64,000 nucleotides of DNA from Alphaproteobacteria bacterium. Lineage in GTDB: Bacteria; Pseudomonadota; Alphaproteobacteria; Micropepsales; Micropepsaceae. The translations under genes were made by a program, and so were the position numbers. Within the stretch, counting starts at the first letter, position 1. Each line of letters starts with the position of its first letter. The DNA is taken from positions 40,658 through 104,657 of the forward strand of contig JANXXU010000038.1 of NCBI GenBank assembly GCA_025350465.1, read 5' to 3'. Of the stretch, positions 54,511-63,148 are shown one piece after another. Below the pieces are notes generated by a model that did no database searches, was not told the origin of the DNA, and saw only the letters and a program-made list of their open reading frames with translations.

Positions 54511-56352
54511 ATGTCACGTTTCATCATCGCCGTTCTTATGATCTTTACGCTGGCAAGCGGAGCGCGCGCCGAGCCGCGCGCCGCCGACGTGCTCGCACAA
54601 TCGAAGACGGCGATGGGTGGTGGCGCTTGGGATAGCGTGCATTTCGTCCACACGCGAGCGCGCATCGAAACCTCGGGGCTGGCGGGCTCCAGCGAAACGT
54701 TGGAAGACGCGGTGATGGGCGCTTCCGTGTCCCGATACGATCTAGGGCCAGTGAAGGGCGCCGACGGCTACGACGGCAAGACCGTTTGGAGCCAGGACAA
54801 TTCCGGTCAAGTGGCGGTGCAAGGCGCCGACGATGCGCGACAAGGCGCAATCGACGACGCGTACCGAACAATCCATGCCTATTGGTATCCAGAGCGCATG
54901 CCGGCCGAGATCGTTTACGCGGGTGCAAAGACGGACGGCGTGCGCGGCTTCGACGTGCTGCGCATTACGCCGAAAGGTGGACGGCCGTTCGACCTGTGGA
55001 TCGATGCGAAGACGCACATCATCGACCGCATCGTGGAAAAGAGCGCGATCGATTTGCGCACGACGACCTTCGACGATTATCGAAGCGTAGCGGGAAAACT
55101 GGTGGCGTTCGCCTCGCGCACAACGAACGGCGAGGCGCGCTACGACACCGTCATCAAGGTCGAAAGCGTGACCTTCGAGGACAAAGCCGACGCCCAAGCC
55201 TTCGCGCCGCCGCCGCCACCGCAACGCGACTTCGGATTTCTAGGCGGCCGGACGGTCGCAACGATGCCGTTCAAATTGATCAACAATCACATGTATATCG
55301 ACGTCAAACTCAACGGCCGCGGTCCGTATGAATTCCTGTTCGACACGGGCGGCAGCAATGTGATGACACCGACTGTCGCGCATGAGCTTGGATTGAAATT
55401 GCAAGGCGCGCTGCAAGGCCGTGGCGCGGGCGAGAAAAGCCAGGATGTCGCCATCACCATGGTCGACCACATGGAAATCGGCGGCGCGTTCATGGATCGC
55501 CAAGCCTTCGCTTCCATCGCGCTGGAATCGTTCGGCGAGGTTGAAGGAAGGCCGATCACCGGTATCTTCGGCTATGAAGTGTTCAAGCGCTTTGTCGTGC
55601 GGACCGATTATCAAGCGAACCAAATGACGCTGATAGAGCCGGCGGGTTTCAAATATAGCGGGCCCGGCGTGCGCATTCCGTTTCAGCTGAAGAACTCGAT
55701 ACCGACGGTCGCCGGCGACATCGACGGCGTACCGGGCACGTTCGACATCGACACGGGCAGCCGCTCCACGCTCGACCTCATGTCGCCCTTCGTTGCCAAA
55801 AACAATCTGATCGCGCGCTATCAGCCGAAGGTGCAGGGCGTAGACGGTTGGGGTGTGGGCGGGCCGGCGCGGGCGTGGATCGTGCGCGCGCATCGCCTGA
55901 CGCTGGGCGGCGTGTCGGTCGATGGGCCTGTCGTGGGCTTGAGCCAAGCGACCGGCGGTGCCTTTGCCGACGCCTATAGCGCCGGCAATGTCGGCGCCGG
56001 CACGTTGAAGCGGTTCAACATCGTGTGGGACTACGCGAACTTGCAGATGTTCTTCGAACGCAATGCGCATTACAGCGAGCCCGACGTTTTCAACCGGGCC
56101 GGCATTTGGGCCAATCTTGGCGGCGCCGGGTTCGAGGTGATCGACGTTTTCGTGGGGAGCCCCGCGGCTGAGGCCGGACTCAAGACAGGCGATCACATTC
56201 TGGCGGTCGATGGCAAGCAGGCGCAGCGCGAGTTGACGCTGCCTGACTTCCGCTCGCGCATGCGCGAAGCGCCCGGCACCAAACTCAGGCTCGACGTCGA
56301 GCGCGGCGGCAAAAAGCTGCAGATCGTGGTGACGTTGCGCGACCTGGTGTGA
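54511..56352 (+). CDS. Exported aspartyl protease (two DTG sites) with C-terminal PDZ domain
   Basis: The 613-residue protein has a Sec signal (FIIAVLMIFTLASGARA). An N-terminal LolA/outer-membrane-lipoprotein-carrier-like beta domain follows (about 25-240). Next are two retropepsin-like lobes, each with a DTG motif (FLFDTGGSNVMTP and FDIDTGSRSTLDL), and a C-terminal PDZ domain (FVGSPAAEAGLKTGDHILAVDG). Two DTG sites in one chain would form a pepsin-like active site without dimerisation. It should act in the periplasm. The divergent TrmB-like gene and operator suggest regulation; the target proteins are unknown. Confidence 0.9.
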   Translation: MSRFIIAVLMIFTLASGARAEPRAADVLAQSKTAMGGGAWDSVHFVHTRARIETSGLAGSSETLEDAVMGASVSRYDLGPVKGADGYDGKTVWSQDNSGQVAVQGADDARQGAIDDAYRTIHAYWYPERMPAEIVYAGAKTDGVRGFDVLRITPKGGRPFDLWIDAKTHIIDRIVEKSAIDLRTTTFDDYRSVAGKLVAFASRTTNGEARYDTVIKVESVTFEDKADAQAFAPPPPPQRDFGFLGGRTVATMPFKLINNHMYIDVKLNGRGPYEFLFDTGGSNVMTPTVAHELGLKLQGALQGRGAGEKSQDVAITMVDHMEIGGAFMDRQAFASIALESFGEVEGRPITGIFGYEVFKRFVVRTDYQANQMTLIEPAGFKYSGPGVRIPFQLKNSIPTVAGDIDGVPGTFDIDTGSRSTLDLMSPFVAKNNLIARYQPKVQGVDGWGVGGPARAWIVRAHRLTLGGVSVDGPVVGLSQATGGAFADAYSAGNVGAGTLKRFNIVWDYANLQMFFERNAHYSEPDVFNRAGIWANLGGAGFEVIDVFVGSPAAEAGLKTGDHILAVDGKQAQRELTLPDFRSRMREAPGTKLRLDVERGGKKLQIVVTLRDLV

Positions 56353-56359
56353 AAATGAT

Positions 56360-56397
56360 TACCCTCTCCCTTCCGTTGGGAGGCAGAGGGTATTTTT
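56360..56397. terminator. Bidirectional terminator hairpin
   Basis: TACCCTCT pairs with AGAGGGTA, extended by CCC/GGG across a small bulge, and TTTTT follows. It lies between the ends of the convergent protease and acylase genes. Confidence 0.75.
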
Positions 56398-56398
56398 C

Positions 56399-58582
56399 CT
56401 AACGTCCCGGCCGATATTCGCGCTCGAGGTGTTGGCGCACCTCGGCCTCGTCAAGCCACACGGGTTTCATTTCTTGGCGTTGATAGAGCGGCGTCTGGTC
56501 GGCGTAATGGGGCGATGAGGCATCAAGTGTCGCCGAGCCGAATTGATGGATACTCTGCGCGCTTACCTTGCCCGCCGGATCCCATTCGACGAGGAAGATC
56601 AGCGTGTCGCCTTTGATCGCCTCGAACTTGCCGTCGGGGCTAGGTTCGATCGTCGATTCGATGGCGCGCAATGTATCCGGACCACCACCGGCCGGCAGAT
56701 CGAGCGTGCCGCGCCGCAGGCGATTGACCTCACCCCACTCTGGATCCAAGCGACCGAAATGCTGCATCAAGATCTCGCCAGCCTTGCGCAAGGCAGCCGC
56801 GGCGTCGCCGGGCGGCTTGCCGCTGAACGTCGGCACGACGACAGGAAGCGCCGTCATGATCGCGAGCGCGGCGCCGCGGCTCTCCATGTCCGCGGTCATA
56901 TCATAGCGGCGCAGAACGTCTTGAGCATCGGTCAGCAACTTGTCGCCGGCGAAATTGCGCGCCAGCAAATCCTTCACGACGCCCGCCATTAGGGAATTCT
57001 TCGAATAGGTCTTGTCGAATTTATAAGTACGAAATGCCTCGCGCGTGATCGAGGGATCGGCGTTCAGCTGTTCGAAGATGCGCCAGCCGCGATTGGTCAT
57101 GCGTGTTTCGATGCCGAAGGTCGGTGAAAAGTTCTCAGGCTTCAAATCGTCGGCCTTTGCGGTTGCGGCGAACGGCGTGTTGTTGGCATTGAAGACGAAG
57201 CCCGAGCGGGGGCTCACGACATGTGGCGCCGCGTCGAACGGCAGATACTCCGTCCACAACGTGCGCGAGGTGTCGCCCGGTAGATATTTCGACCAATCGT
57301 AGGCCGGATCGCGCTTCGGAAAGACGGCGTTGTAGTAATAGGCGATGCGCCCGGTCGCGTCGGCGTAGGTATAATTTTGGCTCGGGATCGCTTGCAGCCG
57401 CATCGCGGCCTCGAAGTCGGCGGCGTTCTGCGCCTTGTTCAGACGATAATATTGCTCGACCTGATTGACCTTCTCGTGGCCGGAATAGCGGATCGCATAG
57501 GTGCCATGCGGACGCACGATCACCGAGCCATAGACGGATTGCAGTATGTCGCGCGACACGGTGATCGTGAGCGGACCGAAGAGGCGCAGCGTGATGTTGG
57601 CGGTCGAGCGCTCGAAGTCGCGCCATTGGCCGTCGAATTTGTACTGGTTCGGGTGGGCTGGATCGGTCGTCAGAACATAGATGTCGGTGAGGTCGGGCGT
57701 GTTGACGGTGTTCGCCCATCCTAAATGCGGGCCGAAGCCGTGGAGAATGAACGGCGAACCGGGGAAGACGCCGCCCGCCATGTCCCAGCCGTCCTCGGAA
57801 TGGACACGCGCTTCGTACCAGGCGAGCGGGCCTTTGTAGGGCTGGTGCGAATTGATCAGGAGGCGCGTGTAGTGATCGGCCGCACGCGACGGCGCCACCG
57901 CGAATGCGTTCGAGCCGCCGCCGCCCGCCGCCAAACTGATTTCGCGCTGGCGCGCCGGTTCGAACAACTCGGCGATGTTGTGATCGAGGCCGAAAAAGAG
58001 CGGCGTGAAGAAGACGAAGCCGGCCGCGATGTCTTTGCCCTCCGCCGCGGTAAAGCCGGCGACCACTTTCTCCGGATGCTGCGCCGCATAGAGATTGATG
58101 CCGTCGGCGTAGGCCTGCAGCACGGCGCGGGTCGGGGCCGAGATGTCGCTCTCGTATTTCGCGTCGAGTTTTTCGCGCACGCGCAACAAGCGCACGAGGT
58201 AGTCTGTAATCGCCGGATCGGCGCCGGGCATGTCGATCAGCGCGCCGAGGCCGATCGCTTTGGTCAAGCCGTTCAACAAACGCGGGGCATAGGGCTCGAC
58301 AAGCGCGAGCCGGCCGCGGCTCGTCATCAGCGATTGCTGGATCGTCGCGAAATCGTCTTCGGCGTGGGCGTAGGCCAGACCGAAGGCAACGTCTGCGTCG
58401 TGCTTGCCGTAGATGTGCGGCACACCCCAGGTGTCGCGCAGGATACGCACGTCGTAGTTTTGGCCGAGCTTGGCGTAGGGCGCACCATCGAAGCCGGCCA
58501 CGACGCCCGGATGCAAGAACACGACAGCAGCGACGGCGAGCGCCACGACGACGCTTGCCGCTATGATACCGATCCGCCGCAT
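56399..58582 (-). CDS. Penicillin-acylase-family Ntn hydrolase
   Basis: The 727-residue precursor has an N-terminal signal or anchor (IGIIAASVVVALAVAAVVFLH). The alpha-chain region includes DTWGVPHIYGKHDADVAFGLAYAHAEDDF, the typical family opening. Self-cleavage should expose Ser224 in GGGGSNAFAV, which becomes the N-terminal nucleophile of the beta chain. Later motifs (GSPFILHGFGPHLGWANTVN, SQNYTYAD) fit. Substrates range from penicillin to acyl-homoserine lactones. Length and layout resemble the PvdQ/AHL-acylase side, but specificity cannot be fixed by eye. Confidence 0.9.
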   Translation of the reverse strand: MRRIGIIAASVVVALAVAAVVFLHPGVVAGFDGAPYAKLGQNYDVRILRDTWGVPHIYGKHDADVAFGLAYAHAEDDFATIQQSLMTSRGRLALVEPYAPRLLNGLTKAIGLGALIDMPGADPAITDYLVRLLRVREKLDAKYESDISAPTRAVLQAYADGINLYAAQHPEKVVAGFTAAEGKDIAAGFVFFTPLFFGLDHNIAELFEPARQREISLAAGGGGSNAFAVAPSRAADHYTRLLINSHQPYKGPLAWYEARVHSEDGWDMAGGVFPGSPFILHGFGPHLGWANTVNTPDLTDIYVLTTDPAHPNQYKFDGQWRDFERSTANITLRLFGPLTITVSRDILQSVYGSVIVRPHGTYAIRYSGHEKVNQVEQYYRLNKAQNAADFEAAMRLQAIPSQNYTYADATGRIAYYYNAVFPKRDPAYDWSKYLPGDTSRTLWTEYLPFDAAPHVVSPRSGFVFNANNTPFAATAKADDLKPENFSPTFGIETRMTNRGWRIFEQLNADPSITREAFRTYKFDKTYSKNSLMAGVVKDLLARNFAGDKLLTDAQDVLRRYDMTADMESRGAALAIMTALPVVVPTFSGKPPGDAAAALRKAGEILMQHFGRLDPEWGEVNRLRRGTLDLPAGGGPDTLRAIESTIEPSPDGKFEAIKGDTLIFLVEWDPAGKVSAQSIHQFGSATLDASSPHYADQTPLYQRQEMKPVWLDEAEVRQHLEREYRPGR

Positions 58583-58650
58583 GGTTCCCCCCGCCCGATG
58601 ATTGGGCGACTGTTAGCCGCTTCTGTTGGGACCATCAACGCGGCGCGCTG

Positions 58651-58806
58651 ACCGCTCCCCTCGCCCGTCCATCCTTCATGGAAGGGAGAGGGGTCGGGGG
58701 TGAGGGAAGGCCGAGCCACGAGTTGCTGCTTCGGATGGTGGCGGCATCGCCCTTCCCTCACCGCCATCCCCTCTCCCTTCCCGAAGTGAGAAGGGCGAGG
58801 GGCGGT
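58651..58806. repeat. Large intergenic palindromic repeat
   Basis: The left arm (ACCGCTCCCCTCGCCC and onward, to about 58710) is the imperfect reverse complement of the right arm (CCCTTCCCTCACC to GGGCGAGGGGCGGT). The arms are about 60 bp, with an inner 12-bp match of GGTGAGGGAAGG type. It fills the gap between the divergent acylase and serine-hydrolase genes. It resembles the GC-rich interspersed palindromes scattered in alphaproteobacterial chromosomes. Confidence 0.75.
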
Positions 58807-58875
58807 TCGCGACGGCGGCTGGAGCGTGATAGAAGAGAGGACACAGACATCACGTTCTTGGGAGCAGCACTCGCC

Positions 58876-60102
58876 ATGGTTACCAGGCCCGAATCCGTCG
58901 GACTCTCCAGTTCGCGACTTGAAGGGATGGATCGCTTTTTGAAGGAGCGCTACATCGACACCGGCAAGCTGCCGAACGCGCTGACGCTGATCGCGCGCAA
59001 GGGCGAAGTGGCGCATTTCGGCGTCCAGGGCTTTGCCGACGTCGAGCGCAAGAAGCCGCTCGGCGAAGACACGCTCTTTCGCATCTATTCGATGACGAAG
59101 CCGATCACGTCCGTTGCCTTCATGATGCTGGTCGAGCAGGGGCTGGTCGCGCTCGACGACCCGGTGCACCGGTTTATTCCCGAGTGGCGCAATCTCGGCG
59201 TCTATGACGCGGGCTTCATGGAAACGTTCCGCACGCACCGGCCGAAGCGGCCGATGTTGATGGTCGATTTGCTGCGCCATACCAGCGGCCTCACCTATGG
59301 TTTCCAGCAGCGCACGAATGTCGATGCGGCCTATCGCAAGCTGAAGCTCGGCGAGATCGAGAAGTTTGGCACGCTCGACTACATGATCGAGAAGCTCGCC
59401 GGCGTGCCGCTCGAATTCTCGCCGGGCGATGCGTGGAACTATTCGGTTTCGACCGACATCCTCGGCTATCTCGTCGGCAAGATTTCAGGCATGCCGTTCG
59501 AGGAGTATTTGAAGGCGCGGGTGTTCGAGCCGCTTAAAATGCACGACACCGATTTCTCGGTGCCGGCCAAGAAGGCGGACCGCTTTGCTGCTTGTTATGC
59601 GGTGACGGCTCAGGGGCGCGTGCTCTACGACGATCCGGCCAAGAGCCATTATCTGAAGCCGGCGACGTTGGTGTCAGGCGGCGGCGGTTTGGTCTCGACG
59701 GCCGGCGACTATCTGCGCTTCTGCCGCATGTTGATCAACGGCGGCGAACTCGACGGCGCGCGGTTGTTGAGCCCGAAGACGATTCAGCTGATGACGGCCA
59801 ATCATCTGCCGGGCGGTAAGGATCTATCGGAGATGTCGATCTCGCTCTTCAGCGAGGCGAATTATTCCGGCATCGGCTTCGGGCTCGGCTTCTCGGTGAC
59901 GCTCGACGCGGCGCGCTCGCTGATCCCCGGTACGCCCGGCGATTTCTCGTGGGGTGGGGCCGCCTCGACTTATTTCTGGGTCGACCCGAAGGAAGAGCTG
60001 ATCGCGATTTTCATGACGCAGCTGATGCCGTCGACGCATTATCCCGTGCGCCGCGAATTCCGGACGCTGGTCTACTCGGCGTTTACGGAGGCGAACAAAT
60101 AA
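58876..60102 (+). CDS. Class C beta-lactamase-fold serine hydrolase
   Basis: The 408 residues from ATG 58876 match the EstB/carboxylesterase side of the family. The catalytic SMTK (Ser72, Lys75) sits in FRIYSMTKPITSVA, the Tyr motif is NYSVSTD, and a FSWGGAASTYFWVDP strand carries the third element. No signal peptide is seen, so it is probably cytoplasmic. The frame is open upstream to 58678 but runs through the palindromic repeat. Typical activities are ester or lactone hydrolysis. Confidence 0.92.
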   Translation: MVTRPESVGLSSSRLEGMDRFLKERYIDTGKLPNALTLIARKGEVAHFGVQGFADVERKKPLGEDTLFRIYSMTKPITSVAFMMLVEQGLVALDDPVHRFIPEWRNLGVYDAGFMETFRTHRPKRPMLMVDLLRHTSGLTYGFQQRTNVDAAYRKLKLGEIEKFGTLDYMIEKLAGVPLEFSPGDAWNYSVSTDILGYLVGKISGMPFEEYLKARVFEPLKMHDTDFSVPAKKADRFAACYAVTAQGRVLYDDPAKSHYLKPATLVSGGGGLVSTAGDYLRFCRMLINGGELDGARLLSPKTIQLMTANHLPGGKDLSEMSISLFSEANYSGIGFGLGFSVTLDAARSLIPGTPGDFSWGGAASTYFWVDPKEELIAIFMTQLMPSTHYPVRREFRTLVYSAFTEANK

Positions 60103-60147
60103 TTGGTTGTCATCCCGGCCAAGCGTAGCGCTTCAGGTTCGAGATAC

Positions 60148-60297
60148 TTCTCCCTCTCCCCTTGTGGGAGAGGACGCGAAGCGAGGGCGCGAGCCCGAGC
60201 GAGTGGGTGAGGGGTTCTGCCATGACGCGCACTTCGCGCGCTTACCCCTCACCGTCTCGCTACGCTCGACTCCTCTCCCGCAAGGGGAGAGGGAGAA
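60148..60297. repeat. Second palindromic repeat
   Basis: TTCTCCCTCTCCCCTTG and CAAGGGGAGAGGGAGAA are exact reverse complements at the outer ends. Inner arms continue with GGTGAGGGG against CCCCTCACC and GCGAAGCGAGG against TCGCTACGCTCG. It lies between the converging serine-hydrolase and dehydrogenase genes, so it may also act as a terminator in both directions. Confidence 0.8.
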
Positions 60298-61275
60298 TTA
60301 GAGCGAACTTGCGCTGACCTCATTGAGCAGGGCCTCGCCGGCGGCGTAACGCTTCAGGTTCGACAAAAAGAGTTTATCGCCGCGGGCGATGGTGCCGCTG
60401 CCGGCGGCGGAGGTGTGGGCGGTGACACGGACCTGCGGGTGAGACCAATAGGGGCTTGTGGCGGGGAGTGGTTCTTCGCGGAAGACGTCGAGGATGGCGA
60501 CGGTTGGCGCTTTGCGCTCGAGGGCTGCGAGCAATGCCTCATCCACCACAACGCCGCCGCGGGCGATGTTGATGAGGATGCTGCCGGGCTTCATCGCCTT
60601 GAAGAAGGCGTCGTTCGCCAGGTCGCGCGTCTGATCGTTGAGCGCGCAGGAGAGCACCACGACATCGGCCTCCGGCAAGAGCTTCGGTGTGTCGGAAGGC
60701 GTTGCCATTTGATCGGCGAATTCGTGCGGCTTGGCGTTGCGCCTGACGCCGACGATTCGGGCGCCGAAGGCCTTTGCGCGGCGCGCGATCTCTTCGCCGA
60801 TGTGGCCGTAGCCGATGATCAGCCAGCTCGTCTGCGAGACCTCGCGAAAGAACACCTGCTTCCATTTGCGCTCGGCTTGCGCGGCGCGATGAGCGGCGAT
60901 CGGATGCAACTCGGCGAGCGCGTTGGCGACGACATATTCGGCGATGGCGATCGCCTGCGCGTCGCTGTTGGAGATGCGGATGCCCTTGGCCAGGACCTCC
61001 TTGAAGACCGGCAGATCGAGGCCCGCGTTGAAGGTCTGCATCCAGCGCGTCGTGCCGGCGCCCAATATGGCCTCGAAGAACACCGGCATTTGGCGTGTGA
61101 TGAAGACGTCGATGCTGACCCAGGCGATATCTGGTGCGGCCGCTTTGGCCTCGACCTTTTCGGTTCCGCGCCAAACGCCGTTTTCGTCGACGATGATGAG
61201 GTCGAGCGGCAGCTTGAGCGCCGCCAATTCGTGTTCGACGCGCTTGAGCGCGCCCCTATGGAGCAAGAGTTTCAT
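60298..61275 (-). CDS. D-isomer 2-hydroxyacid dehydrogenase
   Basis: The 325-residue NAD(P)-dependent enzyme has the nucleotide motif IGYGHIGEEIARRAKAFGA. The catalytic set of the family is visible: Arg in INIARGGVVVDEALL, Glu in FREEPLP and His in VTAHTSAAG. It reduces 2-oxo acids such as glyoxylate or hydroxypyruvate. The N-terminal substrate domain starts MKLLLHRGALKRVEHEL. Nothing in the neighbourhood indicates the physiological substrate. Confidence 0.92.
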   Translation of the reverse strand: MKLLLHRGALKRVEHELAALKLPLDLIIVDENGVWRGTEKVEAKAAAPDIAWVSIDVFITRQMPVFFEAILGAGTTRWMQTFNAGLDLPVFKEVLAKGIRISNSDAQAIAIAEYVVANALAELHPIAAHRAAQAERKWKQVFFREVSQTSWLIIGYGHIGEEIARRAKAFGARIVGVRRNAKPHEFADQMATPSDTPKLLPEADVVVLSCALNDQTRDLANDAFFKAMKPGSILINIARGGVVVDEALLAALERKAPTVAILDVFREEPLPATSPYWSHPQVRVTAHTSAAGSGTIARGDKLFLSNLKRYAAGEALLNEVSASSL

Positions 61276-61314
61276 GCGCTAAAGCTGTCGGACTCCGGCG
61301 TGGCTTGCAACTTG

Positions 61315-61478
61315 AATTGTTGCCGCCCCCGCTGTGGGGCGGTCGATCGTTGGAGCCCGTGAGGGCGAGAAGGATCGGGTGGGGGAACAACACCGACGCT
61401 GGCCCCCCACCCGAACCGATTTCGCGCCGAGGCGCGAAATACAGTTCGACCGCCCCACGGCGGGGGCGGTAACAATTG
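61315..61478. repeat. Third palindromic repeat
   Basis: The outer arms TTGTTGCCGCCCCCGC and GCGGGGGCGGTAACAA, and TGTGGGGCGGTCGA with TCGACCGCCCCAC, pair over about 33 bp. An inner hairpin (ATCGGGTGGGGG with CCCCCCACCCGA) lies between. It fills the gap between the divergent dehydrogenase and glyoxalase genes. Sequence differs from the two repeats to the left, though size and style are alike. Confidence 0.78.
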
Positions 61479-61505
61479 GAGGACGACATAGTGGAGGTTC
61501 CAGTC

Positions 61506-61925
61506 ATGCGCTATCTGCACACCATGGTGAGGGTCACCGATCTCGATGCCTCGCTCGATTTCTACGTGAATAAATTGGGGTTGAAGGAAACACACCGCAG
61601 CGAGAACAAAGGCGGGCGTTTCACGCTTGTCTTCGTGGCGCCGCCGGAGAACCCGGATGCGCAGATCGAGCTCACTTACAATTGGGATCCGGAGGTCTAT
61701 AGCGGCGGGCGCAATTTTGGGCATGTCGCCTTTGCGGTCGACGATATCTATGCGCTCTGCCAGCGGCTCAAGGACAAAGGCGTCACCATCAACCGGCCGC
61801 CGCGAGACGGGCGCATGGCGTTCGTGCGCTCGCCGGACAATATTTCGGTCGAACTTCTGCAGAAAGGCGCGGCTTTGCCGCCGCAGGAACCGTGGGTGTC
61901 GATGCCGAATACGGGATCGTGGTAA
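61506..61925 (+). CDS. gloA: Lactoylglutathione lyase (glyoxalase I family)
   Basis: From ATG 61506, preceded by GGAGG at 8-nt spacing, the protein has 139 residues. The two betaalphabetabetabeta modules carry the metal ligands His5 (RYLHTMVRV), Glu in AQIELTYNW, His in NFGHVAFAV and Glu in ISVELLQK. The GRNFGH and YVNKLGLKE segments match GloA rather than generic dioxygenases. The enzyme detoxifies methylglyoxal with glutathione. A TauD-type gene follows after 27 bp. Confidence 0.9.
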   Translation: MRYLHTMVRVTDLDASLDFYVNKLGLKETHRSENKGGRFTLVFVAPPENPDAQIELTYNWDPEVYSGGRNFGHVAFAVDDIYALCQRLKDKGVTINRPPRDGRMAFVRSPDNISVELLQKGAALPPQEPWVSMPNTGSW

Positions 61926-61952
61926 GGTCTAAGAAGATCCGAGGGAACGATC

Positions 61953-62996
61953 ATGAGCTTCACGCCGCGTCCGCTTGAAACGCATGTCAATTGGCGCGCC
62001 GCCGATGTCGCCGATCCGGCGAAGTGGACGGTCGAGCTGACACCGGCCGATCATCGCGAATTGGACGCGGCGCTGACGAGTGCCAAACTCGTGTCGAGCG
62101 AACTGCTGCATATCGATCGCGAGGCGTTTCCGCTCGATGGGCTCAAGGCGAAGCTCGCCGAGGTCGAACGCGAGTTGATCGACGGGCGCGGCTTTGTGCG
62201 CATCCGCGGACTCGATGCAAAACGCTACTCCGATGACGATCTGACGATGCTTTATTGGGGCATCGGCATGCATCTGGGCGACCCGTGGCCGCAGAACAAG
62301 CATGGCCACGTGATGGGCGACGTGACCGATCAGGGGCGCAAGCCCGACGACCCGCAAGCGCGCGGCAACGAGCTTGGGCAGATCGGGCTCGAATACCACT
62401 CGGACGGCGCCGACGTGATCGGGCTGATGTGTTTGCGGACGGCGAAATCGGGCGGGCTCTCGTGCGTCGCCAATGCGGTTGCGATCCACAACGAACTCGT
62501 GCGTACGCGGCCTGATCTCGCGGCGGCACTTTATGAGCCGGTGCCGTATGACTTCCGCGGCGAGCAAGGACCGGGCGGCAAGCCCTATTACATGTTCCCG
62601 TGCTTCACGGAGCATGACGGGCGGCTCTTCGTGCGTTTCATTTCGGCTTATATCCGTGCGTCGCAGCGTCACCCCGAAGCGCCGCGTCTGTCGGCGAAAG
62701 TGCTTGAGGCACTCGACGCGGTCACCGCGCTGTCGAACGACCCTGATCTCAACGTCTACATGGACCTAGAGCCGGGCGACATGCAGTTCATCGACAATTA
62801 TCACGTACTGCACGGCCGCACGGCCTATGTCGATGACGTGGCCGGCGGTCACAAACGGCACCTGAAACGGTTGTGGCTGGCGACGCGCTATCTCAAGACG
62901 CGCCCCGAGCACTTCCGGCGCAACGTCGACAGCCACTGGGCGCGTAACGTCTCCGTGAGCCGGATCAAGCCGGTGGAGCGTGCATCCGTAAATTAA
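61953..62996 (+). CDS. TauD/TfdA-type Fe(II)/2-oxoglutarate dioxygenase
   Basis: The 347-residue protein contains the HxD iron site in LEYHSDGADVIGL, the distal His in IDNYHVLHGRTAY and the 2-oxoglutarate-binding Arg in HKRHLKRLW. It begins with a helical cap and a RGFVRIRGLDAKRYS strand. Relatives include TauD and the gamma-butyrobetaine-type clavaminate-like enzymes; substrate cannot be fixed. GAGGGA precedes ATG 61953. It probably shares a transcript with the glyoxalase gene. Confidence 0.9.
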   Translation: MSFTPRPLETHVNWRAADVADPAKWTVELTPADHRELDAALTSAKLVSSELLHIDREAFPLDGLKAKLAEVERELIDGRGFVRIRGLDAKRYSDDDLTMLYWGIGMHLGDPWPQNKHGHVMGDVTDQGRKPDDPQARGNELGQIGLEYHSDGADVIGLMCLRTAKSGGLSCVANAVAIHNELVRTRPDLAAALYEPVPYDFRGEQGPGGKPYYMFPCFTEHDGRLFVRFISAYIRASQRHPEAPRLSAKVLEALDAVTALSNDPDLNVYMDLEPGDMQFIDNYHVLHGRTAYVDDVAGGHKRHLKRLWLATRYLKTRPEHFRRNVDSHWARNVSVSRIKPVERASVN

Positions 62997-63114
62997 GTTT
63001 ACGCACGCGTTCGCCACGGTTCGATAGAACCGCAAACTAGCCTTTAGAATCAATCGAATCCCGGCATCATGCGTGCGGAGACGTTCGCGCGCGTGCGCGA
63101 GCAACCGCGTTTGA

Positions 63115-63138
63115 AACTAGGGCCCGAACTAGGGCCGG
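63115..63138 (+). repeat. 12-bp direct repeat before the integrase
   Basis: AACTAGGGCCCG is followed directly by AACTAGGGCCGG (11 of 12 identical), 10 bp before the integrase start. Tandem short repeats near an integrase can be arm-type or excisionase sites. No matching distal copy can be tested in this window. Confidence 0.45.
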
Positions 63139-63148
63139 TAGGTGACCG

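Noticed and set aside
58876..60102. True beta-lactamase resistance gene
   Set aside because: The SxxK and YxS pattern fits the wider serine-hydrolase/esterase family, and no signal peptide for periplasmic action is visible.
62997..63148. Partial tRNA or tmRNA 3' end as integrase attachment site
   Set aside because: A TCGAATCCCGGC-like string occurs near 63054, but no acceptor stem, anticodon arm or CCA end can be folded around it.
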